Assembly: GCA_016874835.1 (NCBI GenBank)
Contig: VGTB01000010.1
Span: 1 to 35,455 of the forward strand
Source: Deltaproteobacteria bacterium
GTDB taxonomy: Bacteria > Desulfobacterota > Syntrophia > Syntrophales > UBA2185
Direction: 5' to 3'
DNA: 35,455 nt
Every line of letters starts with the position of its first letter. Position 1 is the first letter of the stretch. Positions 28,030 to 35,455 of the stretch are shown here, piece after piece. The notes beneath the pieces were generated by a model. The model was not told the DNA's origin, ran no database searches, and saw nothing but the letters and a program-made list of their open reading frames with translations. The position numbers were made by a program, and so were the translations under genes.

Positions 28030-29655
28030 TTACCAGGGTTGGAGACCCCACCAGCTGATTACCAGACACACAACAGCCACTACCCAGGGCCATACCTTTC
28101 CGTTATATCTGTCTTCACGGTAATCGTTCCACCCGTGGATCCTGTCCAGGACGGCCTTTTCCTCCTGGGAGGGCGCATATCCCATCTTGTTGAAGATGAT
28201 GGACAGGATGATGAACAGAGAAAATGAGAGGGGTATGGTCACCAATCCCCCCGACATTCCCAGGGCTGCGGGGAGCCCTTTCCCAATAACGATACTCTTG
28301 ATGACGTGAGGTGAAATGATGATGAACATGGCCCCGCAGATCGTCGAGGAAACCAGGAGGGCATACTTATTCGCCTGCTTCCACCACACCCCCAGGAGGA
28401 TACCCGGTGTCGCCGTAGAGGCAAGGAGCCCGAAGGCCCAGAGGATGCTCGTGACCAGGAAGGTGGGCGGATTGAAGGACAAAATCATCGCGACAAGGCC
28501 ACCAATGGCGAGGACGACAAAACCGATCCGCAACCTCTTTTTCGCATCCATCTGGGGGGCAATAATCCCCAGAATGTCGCTCCCGGCGAGGGCGGCGATA
28601 GCCATGAGGTTCCCGTTCAGGGTAGAGACGCCTGCCGCGATGGCACCCGCCAGGACGAAGGCGGCCACCCACTGGGGACTGTAGACCAGCTGGAGGATGA
28701 GGGTGATCTGGTCGGGTTTCTTGATGACGATGCCGGTCGTCGCCTGGAAGAAGTTCCCGGCAAACCCGACGACGTAGGTGCCGCTGAAGAGGGCCCCCAG
28801 GAAAAAGAGGAACCATACCACGGCCCACCGGGCGGACTTCAGACTCGCCGAAGTGAAGACCCGGGCTGCGAGATGGGGAAGTGCCACAGGACCAAGGGTA
28901 AAGGCTGGAATCAGAGAAAAGTACCAGCGGAAATCATACTTTGTATCGAAGAAGGTGGGAATCATCTTCAGCATGGACGGCACCATATCTCCATAAGCGA
29001 GGGGTGGCATCCACCAGCCGGATGAGCCCATGACCTTCATGACCCAACCCATGGGTACGATCATGGTGAGGGTCATAACCACCATCTGGAAGGCGGCGTT
29101 GTAGGTTGCCCCCATCATGCCTCCCGCAACCATGTAGCCGATGACGACAATACCGGAGATGATAAGGGCCGTTTCATACTTCACGGCAAAGAGGATTTCA
29201 AACGTCTGACCGAGGCCGATCAACTGACCCAGGGCGTACATGACCATGACCAGGATCATCCAGCAGGCAATGACAATCGTGCTGGGATTGCCGTACCGGG
29301 CCTTGATGAAGGTACAGGGGGTGTAGGCCTTCATCCTCCTCATACTCGTTCCGTAGAGGAGCGTGATGAGGGGAATGGACAAGGCCCACTGGAGCCAGAG
29401 GTAGACGAAGGGCACCTGAAGTTTTAGGATGAGGGCGCTCACGCCCAGGAAGGTAGCGAGACTCGCCCAGGTGGAGGCCATGGCGAGACCGTTTACTAAC
29501 GCACCGACCTTGAAGCCGGCAGCGTAGAGATCATCGGTCGATGTGGTCTGTTTCAGACCAATCCAACCCATGAGATAAAATAAGGCAAACATACCGCCTA
29601 CGATGATGATGGCGGTCCAGAGTTCAGTAATGACATATACTTGTGGCGGTTGCAT
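28030..29655 (-). CDS. Sodium:solute symporter, large subunit (acetate/monocarboxylate type)
   Basis: This 541-residue member of the SSS family has about 13 hydrophobic segments. Family features include LMGWIGLKQTTSTDDLYAAG near the N-terminus, GLAMASTWASLATFLG in the second helix, and FVLAGAIAAGVSTLNGNLMAIAALAGSDI. It would bring a short-chain carboxylate in with sodium. The paired small membrane subunit 3 bases upstream marks it as VC_2705-like. It lies next to CoA-transferase and beta-oxidation genes, so butyrate, isobutyrate or acetate are the likely solutes; which one cannot be told from sequence. Confidence 0.92.
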   Translation of the reverse strand: MQPPQVYVITELWTAIIIVGGMFALFYLMGWIGLKQTTSTDDLYAAGFKVGALVNGLAMASTWASLATFLGVSALILKLQVPFVYLWLQWALSIPLITLLYGTSMRRMKAYTPCTFIKARYGNPSTIVIACWMILVMVMYALGQLIGLGQTFEILFAVKYETALIISGIVVIGYMVAGGMMGATYNAAFQMVVMTLTMIVPMGWVMKVMGSSGWWMPPLAYGDMVPSMLKMIPTFFDTKYDFRWYFSLIPAFTLGPVALPHLAARVFTSASLKSARWAVVWFLFFLGALFSGTYVVGFAGNFFQATTGIVIKKPDQITLILQLVYSPQWVAAFVLAGAIAAGVSTLNGNLMAIAALAGSDILGIIAPQMDAKKRLRIGFVVLAIGGLVAMILSFNPPTFLVTSILWAFGLLASTATPGILLGVWWKQANKYALLVSSTICGAMFIIISPHVIKSIVIGKGLPAALGMSGGLVTIPLSFSLFIILSIIFNKMGYAPSQEEKAVLDRIHGWNDYREDRYNGKVWPWVVAVVCLVISWWGLQPW

Positions 29656-29658
29656 GGC

Positions 29659-29943
29659 TCACTCACCTCCCTTTCCCGAAGCGGCTTCATCTGCTCTATT
29701 GGCCGCTTCGATCTCATCGTCCAGCTTGTTGCAGACTATGGCTGCAAAAATGGCTACTATCACCATGCCGAACCATCCGGTCAGAACGGGGATGATGTAG
29801 TGGATGGGGAATCCCCACATCTCCCCCAGCCCCTGGAGACCGGGAAAGAGAACGAAGAGGGAGGCGGTGTGACCCATCAGCATATAGAAGATAATAAAGA
29901 CGATGGTCACTAATATCTCTTTTTTATAGGCTTTTTCTTTCAT
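29659..29943 (-). CDS. Sodium:solute symporter small subunit (DUF4212-like)
   Basis: The 94-residue protein has two hydrophobic segments (about 10-32 and 48-70) and a short charged C-terminus with CNKLDDEIE. This matches the small partner subunits (DUF4212 type) encoded directly before VC_2705-like symporters. AAGGAGGG lies 4 bases before ATG 29943, and the large-subunit ATG is 3 bases after its stop, so the pair is translationally coupled. It probably assembles with or stabilises the transporter. Confidence 0.85.
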   Translation of the reverse strand: MKEKAYKKEILVTIVFIIFYMLMGHTASLFVLFPGLQGLGEMWGFPIHYIIPVLTGWFGMVIVAIFAAIVCNKLDDEIEAANRADEAASGKGGE

Positions 29944-30192
29944 ATTCCCTCCTTAAATTGCCTATGGTTAAAAATGTCTTTACGTCCATTCTCACCGAGA
30001 CTTTCACCGATTTTGCTGTTTTCTCAATCACCTCCTTTTTCTGCAGGCGAAACGGTTATTTATTTTTTCATCAGCTTGCTCATCAATTGTCTAACGCTCC
30101 GACGATTCGCGCTCCGTCATTAACGAACAAGAACTTCCTCAGTCAAGCTGATAACCACATAACGTAAACGTAATAGTTCGTTTTATCTTTTT

Positions 30193-30837
30193 TTACTTCT
30201 TTGTACTCTGTCCTTCCTTTTTGAGATACCTGTCCGACCTTATCAACAAACGTCCGCTGTCCACCAGGCTATCTCTCACGTTACTCAACTCAAGCACGCA
30301 GCTCTTCACGTTCCATGTTGCGAGAAACCTCTCATAGGGTATATCACCGGCTTTTTCCGTCATCATGTCACTTTTATAGCTTGCCGGTTCCCCGAACTGA
30401 CCCTTTACGAGGGCCATCACATTCTTCCCCGCATATTCCTTGTTGAATTCCACCAGGATCAACTCCACCTTATCGTCAACAAGAGCAACGTATTCAGTTG
30501 ACAAAAAATCAAGCTTGGGTAAACCCTCCATCTGGTACTGCTTGAAGGCTTCCCCCTTGACACCCTCCTTGAAACAGCCCCCGGCCGGTTTATCCGCACT
30601 TTTGCAGTCCTTGAACTGCTCCTTCAGTGACACGCCCATGGTGATGCCGCGGAAGTTGAGGGGTTTCCCGTCATCGACAAACACCTTCGGGGCTGCCGGG
30701 GCCTCCGCCTTCTTCACAGCTTCCCCTTTTTCCGTCTTACCGCAGCCGGCTAAAAAACTAAGAGGCACCGCAAAGAAAAACACCATAATCAACAAACTAA
30801 TTCGCCAGAATCCTTTCATATGATCCGCATACTGCAT
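30193..30837 (-). CDS. Lipoprotein of unknown function
   Basis: The 214-residue product has a hydrophobic signal (~11-28) and a lipobox LAGC with Cys32, so it should be lipid-anchored. A short KAEAPAAPK linker follows. The mature domain has RGITMGVSLKEQF, four further cysteines suited to disulfides, and VELILVEFNKEYAGKNVMALVKGQFGEP, a pattern seen in small envelope proteins that compare flux or ion content; no family can be named with confidence. AAAGGAG lies 6 bases before ATG 30837. A TATAAT (30906-30911, minus strand) about 70 bases upstream may be its -10. Confidence 0.75.
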   Translation of the reverse strand: MQYADHMKGFWRISLLIMVFFFAVPLSFLAGCGKTEKGEAVKKAEAPAAPKVFVDDGKPLNFRGITMGVSLKEQFKDCKSADKPAGGCFKEGVKGEAFKQYQMEGLPKLDFLSTEYVALVDDKVELILVEFNKEYAGKNVMALVKGQFGEPASYKSDMMTEKAGDIPYERFLATWNVKSCVLELSNVRDSLVDSGRLLIRSDRYLKKEGQSTKK

Positions 30838-31075
30838 ACTTTTCTCCTTTCCTTATACATTTTCGCGGTGAAGATTGTTCGTGCTGTATTAATGATTGAC
30901 CGGGGATTATAGATTCACGAAAATGTGCTTTTTTATGGGATAAAAAAAAAGAAAAGACAATATTAAAAGTATTATAAATAATATTAAGAATAATTAAATA
31001 ACGGGGATATGTAGAATGTCTTGTATGAAGAAAATGGTGAATATGTTAGAAAGCTTGGTTACATATAATCATAAA

Positions 31076-31681
31076 TCAGGGACTTCCCTGCTCGACAATA
31101 ACAGCCTCCCGGAATACCTTCCACAACGATTCATACTTTTCCGTAAGGTCAAAGGCATAGTTGCCAAGAGCCCAGATATTTACAAGGCCCTGGATCATGC
31201 CGAACAGAAGCGTCGCCGTTGCTTCCAGGTCGATGTCTTTTTTCACCAGTCCCGCTTCTATGCCATCCGACAGCAAACTTTTGAGGTGACCAATGTAGCT
31301 ATTGATACTTTCCGTTACTTTCCTGTTCAATTTCTTATCACCGAAACTGATAATCTCCGCAACAACCTGGAAAAATGTGCCTTTTTTCTGCTCAATGAGA
31401 GAGAGGTGGTTTTTGAGGATGTTATCGATCGTTTCCAGGGAAGTGCCGTTAATTTTTGCCGCCCTGTCAATACCCTCAAATAAGCTGTGTTCGATGTGAT
31501 CGGCAAGAAAAAACAATATCTCTTTCTTGCTCTTGAAATGCCTGTATATAGCCGCTTCCGAGATACCGACTTCCTTCGCTATCTTCCGGACGGTTAAGTG
31601 TTCGCTCCCGAACTTGATAATGAGCTTCCTCGCCGCTTCCACGATCTGCTGCTGTCTTACCTCGGTCCTCTTTTTACCCAT
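31076..31681 (-). CDS. TetR/AcrR-family transcriptional regulator
   Basis: The 201-residue repressor has an N-terminal helix-turn-helix (~10-55) with LTVRKIAKEVGISEAAIYRHF, the TetR signature. The C-terminal ~140 residues are helical and would bind a small ligand; several TetR regulators of fatty-acid breakdown respond to acyl-CoAs, which would fit the neighbouring pathway, but that is inference. A 17-base dyad at 31720-31736 lies 39 bases before its ATG and may be its own operator. A 29-codon gene precedes it on the same strand. Confidence 0.92.
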   Translation of the reverse strand: MGKKRTEVRQQQIVEAARKLIIKFGSEHLTVRKIAKEVGISEAAIYRHFKSKKEILFFLADHIEHSLFEGIDRAAKINGTSLETIDNILKNHLSLIEQKKGTFFQVVAEIISFGDKKLNRKVTESINSYIGHLKSLLSDGIEAGLVKKDIDLEATATLLFGMIQGLVNIWALGNYAFDLTEKYESLWKVFREAVIVEQGSP

Positions 31682-31719
31682 CCTTTACGTCCTTACAGAC
31701 AATATACACCCTGGCATAT

Positions 31720-31736
31720 ATGGGAACATATCCCAT
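31720..31736. promoter_or_regulatory. Dyad upstream of tetR (possible autoregulatory operator)
   Basis: ATGGGA (31720-31725), ACATA, TCCCAT (31731-31736) form perfect 6-base arms around 5 bases, in the promoter region of the TetR gene. The size fits a regulator operator. It does not match the two palindromes at 31934-31979, so it may bind a different protein. Confidence 0.4.
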
Positions 31737-31810
31737 CGTATAACAAGTGTCAACGTATTTAAACCACAGAGCAAATGAATCACAGTTCGGCTATCAGAAG
31801 AGATACTCGA

Positions 31811-31900
31811 CTATCCCTTCATAACAAGAATCGCAACCGCAATAGCGCAGATGGCCAATATAACGACCAGTTTTATCACTTTTTTCGATTTTTCCGACAT
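31811..31900 (-). CDS. Small 29-residue single-span membrane protein
   Basis: An ATG at 31900 with AAGGAGG 4 bases upstream opens a 29-codon gene ending in TAG. The peptide starts MSEKSKKVIK, continues as an unbroken hydrophobic helix (about residues 11-26, including one Cys) and ends VMKG. The positively charged N-terminus predicts an N-in membrane peptide. It is too short for usual gene finders. It lies upstream of tetR on the same strand, behind two operator-like palindromes, so it may be regulated by or co-transcribed with tetR. Function unknown. Confidence 0.65.
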   Translation of the reverse strand: MSEKSKKVIKLVVILAICAIAVAILVMKG

Positions 31901-31933
31901 ATTTCCTCCTTCGCATTTATTATCTTAATTATT

Positions 31934-31979
31934 GTTTATTTAAGTAAACGCATACTATTAAACAAGTTAACGTTCACTT
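31934..31979. promoter_or_regulatory. Pair of operator-like near-palindromes upstream of the small membrane gene and tetR
   Basis: GTTTATTTAAGTAAAC (31934-31949) and AAGTTAACGTTCACTT (31964-31979) are each palindromic at 14 of 16 bases. They also share the half-site TTAAGT(A/G)AACG in opposite orientation, so they may be two copies of one operator flanking a promoter. The size suits a TetR dimer. A weaker relative, ACGTAAACGTAATAGTT, occurs at 30162-30178 upstream of the symporter small-subunit gene. Confidence 0.5.
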
Positions 31980-32026
31980 AAATTTTATTTTTTCTTATTC
32001 GATTTGTCAACAAAAAAGTGAGCTGC

Positions 32027-32053
32027 TTTCCGGGATCAACTTTGAATCGGAAA
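32027..32053 (-). terminator. Weak hairpin downstream of the PAS-LuxR gene
   Basis: TTTCCG (32027-32032) and CGGAAA (32048-32053) form a 6-base stem with a 15-base loop. On the minus strand a six-T run follows 9 bases later. Position after the LuxR stop fits a terminator, but the stem is short and the T-run distant. Confidence 0.35.
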
Positions 32054-32064
32054 CGGAACGGCGA

Positions 32065-34554
32065 TCAGGCAAGGGATGACAGGTAGGAATGCAGGTTATG
32101 TTTTTTGGTCAGACTCAACTTGCGCCGGATATGATAGCGGTACACATTGACGGCACTATCGGAAACGTTTAAAAAGACCGCGATTTCTTTCGTTGTTTTT
32201 CCCTCTTTGATAAGATCTGCCACCTGCACTTCCCTGTTGGTGAGATTCAGATACTTGGCCGACAGTTTCTGCGCAAAGGGTGATATGATGTCTTTCAGAT
32301 TCGACTCGAGGACATTTACATACGACATGCCCTTCAGATCCACATGATTTTTCAATTTCTCCGTGTGGGGAAGGATAAGCATTTTGATGTTTGAGAGCAC
32401 CTTCTGTTCCAGCTCGTTCCTGTCCTCATCCCTCTGTTTGAGCAGGACTCTCAACGCGGCATTCAGGTCTTCGAGTTCGTTGGTTTTCACCTCGAGTTCC
32501 GTCTCTCTCTTTGCCAGCGCCTCCTCAGCATGTTTTCGCGCTGTAATATCCCGGATCGATTCAATAGCACCGACAATGTCTCCCCTGCTATCATAAAGGG
32601 GACTTGCCTTTGCCCAGAGAAAGGCCCTCGTCCCTTTCAACACAGGAACCCACGTTTCCACAATGAGGAGGTCCTTCTCTTTTTCCAGAATAGAATAGTA
32701 ACTCTCTTCAATCTCTTTGTCAGGTTTGAGGACAAGATCTGCTAAAATGGGCCTCCGGACACCATAGAACGGTACCGCATATTCGTAATCACCTTTGCCC
32801 AGCATGTCCTCAGCATTCACCCCGGTCATTTCCTCTATGGCACGGTTCCACGCGATCACCTTTCCCTGCCGGTCTATGGCAAGGGTCGCATCGGGGAGAA
32901 AATCGATGATATCCGCAAGCCTTCTCTCCGATTCCCTCAACGCTTCCTCAGCCTGCTTGCGCTTCGTGATGTCTTTCCCTATTCCCAGGATCGCATTTTT
33001 CCCCTGCCACGTGGTTGGTGTCACGGTCATCTCCATAAATTTAAAGCTGCCGAGAATGTGGTATTCCATCTCCACCGTTTCACCGAACACCCACACGGGG
33101 TTGTGAATCTCAAGCAACTTCTTCCCCCTGTCCGGTGGGACAAAATCGCGAATATTTTTCGAAAGCAGCTCATCTTTCGTACACTGGAAAAAATTCAATG
33201 CCGCATTGTTGCCGGCAACATAATTTCCCTCCGTGTCAATCACGAGAATTGGATTGGCGGTACTCTCAAATAGCGTCCGGTACCTCTCCTCGCTCTCCCT
33301 TACTGCCTCCTCCGCCCTTCTGCGGTCAGTAATATCGCGGATCACCACACAGATTACATTCCTTCCTTCCAGATCAAACATGCTTGTGGATGCTTCCACA
33401 GGAAACACCGTGTTATCCTTTTTTCTGTGATAGCGAAGGGGTACCCTGTCCATTTTTGCGGCGATCGTTTTCTTTACGACTTTCTCTGATTCCTCCGGTT
33501 CTGCCGTGATGTCCACGAGCTTCATACTGAGGAATTCCTCACGGGTGTAGCCGTACAGCTTCAGGGCGCTCTCGTTTACATCGATGAACTGGCGTGTTTC
33601 TGCATCGAATATGAAGATGGCATCCGGGACTGTTGCAAAGAGCTGCCGGTACTTTTCCTCACTCATCCGGAGCAGTTCTTCCAGCCGTTTACGTTCGGTA
33701 ATATCCCGGATCGACTCGATGGCACCCACGACTTCCCCCTTGCTGTCATAGAGGGGGGTCGCCTTTGCCCAGAGAAATGCCCTCTTCCACTTGAGGAAGG
33801 GAACCCACGTCTCCACGATGAGGAGGTCCTTCTGCTTTTCGAGAATGGAATAGTAACTTTGTTCAATCTTTTTATCCGGTTTCAGGACTATATCTGCGAG
33901 AATCGGTCTCCGGACACCATAAAAGGGCAGCGCATATTCATAATCACCCTTACCCAGCATGTCCTCGGCTTTCACACCCGTCATCTCTTCTATGGCACGG
34001 TTCCACGCAATAACCTTCCCCTGCCGGTTTATCGCGAGTGTGGCGTCCGGCAGGAAATCGATAATATCGGCCAGCCTCCTCTCCGATTCTCTCAGCGCCT
34101 CCTCCATCCGCTTACGCTCCGTGACGTCAATGGCATTACCGAAGATTGCCGGCTTCCCGTTATACTGAATAGGAGATACGATTTGAATGATGTTTCTGAT
34201 CTGGCCCTGTTTCGTGACCATTCTGAACTCGAAGGGCGTGGAATCCCCACCCTGCAACATCCCGGCGGCTTTCTCCTTGACCATTCCCCTGTCATCGGGA
34301 TGCACGATGATATCGGAATCCCGGCCGATGAGCTCCTCAGCGGTATAACCGGCATACGCAATAGCGCTGGTATTGATATAACGGAATTTTCCATCCTGTA
34401 CGATAAATGCGGCGGCGAAAGATTTTCCCGTGAGGATGGTGAAGAGCTGTTCCCGCTCGCGCAGCTTTTCCTCCGCCTCCCGTCGCTGAGCGGAAACTGC
34501 TTCCGACTTTGATTTCTTCTGAAGCATACGTCTACGGGTTGATTTCTCCGACAT
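32065..34554 (-). CDS. Five-PAS LuxR-type transcriptional regulator
   Basis: The 829-residue protein joins sensing directly to DNA binding with no kinase. PAS domains lie at about 33-148, 153-287, 297-412, 418-534 and 538-672, each closed by a DITxRK-type linker. A coiled coil (~675-725) follows, then a LuxR-type helix-turn-helix (~765-829) with LTNREVQVADLIKEGKTTKEIA. PAS2 and PAS5 are recent duplicates (about 120 of 135 residues identical). No membrane segment is seen, so it probably senses an internal or diffusible cue. ATG 34554 has GGAGG 7 bases upstream and is preferred over 34581. Target genes are unknown. Confidence 0.92.
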   Translation of the reverse strand: MSEKSTRRRMLQKKSKSEAVSAQRREAEEKLREREQLFTILTGKSFAAAFIVQDGKFRYINTSAIAYAGYTAEELIGRDSDIIVHPDDRGMVKEKAAGMLQGGDSTPFEFRMVTKQGQIRNIIQIVSPIQYNGKPAIFGNAIDVTERKRMEEALRESERRLADIIDFLPDATLAINRQGKVIAWNRAIEEMTGVKAEDMLGKGDYEYALPFYGVRRPILADIVLKPDKKIEQSYYSILEKQKDLLIVETWVPFLKWKRAFLWAKATPLYDSKGEVVGAIESIRDITERKRLEELLRMSEEKYRQLFATVPDAIFIFDAETRQFIDVNESALKLYGYTREEFLSMKLVDITAEPEESEKVVKKTIAAKMDRVPLRYHRKKDNTVFPVEASTSMFDLEGRNVICVVIRDITDRRRAEEAVRESEERYRTLFESTANPILVIDTEGNYVAGNNAALNFFQCTKDELLSKNIRDFVPPDRGKKLLEIHNPVWVFGETVEMEYHILGSFKFMEMTVTPTTWQGKNAILGIGKDITKRKQAEEALRESERRLADIIDFLPDATLAIDRQGKVIAWNRAIEEMTGVNAEDMLGKGDYEYAVPFYGVRRPILADLVLKPDKEIEESYYSILEKEKDLLIVETWVPVLKGTRAFLWAKASPLYDSRGDIVGAIESIRDITARKHAEEALAKRETELEVKTNELEDLNAALRVLLKQRDEDRNELEQKVLSNIKMLILPHTEKLKNHVDLKGMSYVNVLESNLKDIISPFAQKLSAKYLNLTNREVQVADLIKEGKTTKEIAVFLNVSDSAVNVYRYHIRRKLSLTKKHNLHSYLSSLA

Positions 34555-34816
34555 ACCAAGTCCTCCGTGCAGGGAACTCACTCTATATTTCTGTTCTATA
34601 GAGAAATACCGCTCTTACACGCTTTCCCCGTCCCGCCTTGGAACATTAATAAGAAAATGACACTCCTCCTTGAGAATGTGTCATCGAATACATACTACAT
34701 ACCCCACATCGTGACAATCACTTTAAGATATGAACTGACAGCCTTCCGTGTCGCACTCTATATATCTTTTTTGCCTGTATCCGGTGAAAAATAAACCGCT
34801 GTCACATTCATTTCGT
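34555..34816. promoter_or_regulatory. Intergenic region upstream of the PAS-LuxR gene with a dyad
   Basis: ATGACAC (34657-34663) and GTGTCAT (34678-34684) form a perfect 7-base inverted repeat around 14 bases, with an inner CTC/GAG. Nothing else gene-like is seen. The dyad could be an operator for the LuxR-type regulator itself or a hairpin after the radical SAM gene; no T-run supports a terminator. Confidence 0.35.
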
Positions 34817-35455
34817 TCAGATGTACCCCTGCATGATTCTTGATATATCTTTTTCCAGTTGATCCGGCTCCTTTGTAGTATACTGTTCCAGGAGATTCTT
34901 TAACTGTGAGTATATGTTCGTATCCAGAAGGTCACTCAGCGTTCGATACACCCCACTCCTTCTCCCAATTCTGTAAATGAGCCTCTCTTCGGGTGAAAGT
35001 GAAAAAAAGCTGTCGATAATACCTAAAAGTCTTTCCTTATCCCCGGGAAGTTTTCCCTCCAGCTCTTCCAAAAGATTCAGGATATGATCACTCACTATGG
35101 TCGTTTCGACACCATCAAGATGTTCTATAAATAACCTTATTTCCCTCACAATGTCTTCGTCGCCGAGCGGTGTAAAATCACCCTTTTTCATCATCTCAAA
35201 AAGACCAGTATCTTCGACAACATGGAGGGACCGCAATCTTACATAATCAGGATTTATCTGATTGATCACCCTTGCCGTTTCCTCTGCATGCTCTCTCGAC
35301 CATCGGTTTCCTCCGAGACCCGGCATGATATATTCGCACAGAGATATGCCCGCTTCCAATATCTTCCTCCCGCCCTCGATATGCTCAGCAGCGGTGACTC
35401 CCTTATTCACGAATTGTAAAAGGGGATCATAACCGCTCTCCATACCGATATGGAT
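34817..35455 (-). CDS. Radical SAM protein (C-terminal part, cut by window edge)
   Basis: The reading frame is open to the right edge; an internal ATG at 35443 is not the true start because the preceding codons read IHIG, giving HIGMESGYDPLL, a typical mid-barrel radical SAM segment. KGVTAAEHIEGGRKILEAGI and EYIMPGLGG continue the barrel. The CxxxCxxC iron-sulfur motif would lie upstream, outside the window. The C-terminal ~90 residues are helical and charged. The reaction cannot be assigned. It is not adjacent to the Memo gene and so is not evidently its partner. Confidence 0.85.
   Translation of the reverse strand: MHIGMESGYDPLLQFVNKGVTAAEHIEGGRKILEAGISLCEYIMPGLGGNRWSREHAEETARVINQINPDYVRLRSLHVVEDTGLFEMMKKGDFTPLGDEDIVREIRLFIEHLDGVETTIVSDHILNLLEELEGKLPGDKERLLGIIDSFFSLSPEERLIYRIGRRSGVYRTLSDLLDTNIYSQLKNLLEQYTTKEPDQLEKDISRIMQGYI

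Noticed and set aside
34817-35455. Radical SAM partner of the Memo system
   Set aside because: It is over 22 kb from the Memo gene and the visible half has no feature specific to that system.

Overview
The window looks like chromosomal DNA of an anaerobic, syntrophic-type bacterium, most likely in the Desulfobacterota (Syntrophales-like). This is inferred from gene content: beta-oxidation of short acyl-CoAs, a glutaconate-type CoA-transferase, a B12 mutase, a Memo-family protein and a multi-PAS LuxR regulator. No marker gene fixes the taxon. No phage, IS element, integrase or CRISPR array was seen.

Region 1 (1-4.5 kb) handles phosphate. It holds the 5' end of a PstS-like binding protein (minus strand, running off the left edge), a Pit transporter behind a convincing Pho box, a PhoR sensor cut off just after its second membrane segment, and a convergent radA-phoB pair.

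Region 2 (4.6-13.7 kb) is mainly housekeeping: serC-serA-purA, tRNA-Lys(UUU), a membrane TPR protein, a PfkA-type phosphofructokinase, a Memo-family protein with an extra N-terminal domain, a DUF4124 protein, and a DEDDh exonuclease following a cNMP/CBS/DUF294 protein.

Region 3 (15.8-30 kb) is the most interesting part. Almost all genes are on the minus strand and encode a two-subunit B12-dependent acyl-CoA mutase with its MeaB chaperone, two acyl-CoA dehydrogenases, a crotonase, a 3-hydroxybutyryl-CoA dehydrogenase, a thiolase, a two-subunit CoA-transferase, a YIP1-like membrane protein and a two-component sodium:solute symporter. The mutase would normally be called methylmalonyl-CoA mutase, but it carries Phe89 and Gln207, the pair that marks isobutyryl-CoA mutase in place of Tyr/Arg. 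The genes then form an almost self-contained route: isobutyrate uptake, CoA activation, isomerisation to butyryl-CoA, and beta-oxidation to two acetyl-CoA. Electron-transfer flavoprotein and energy-conservation genes are not in the window.

Region 4 (30.2-35.5 kb) holds a lipoprotein, a TetR regulator preceded by a 29-residue membrane peptide and near-palindromic operator-like sites, a five-PAS LuxR-type regulator with an internal duplication, and the C-terminal part of a radical SAM protein running off the right edge.

Several items are easy to miss: the partial pstS, the 29-codon gene, and an acyl-CoA dehydrogenase whose only sensible start codon is ACG.
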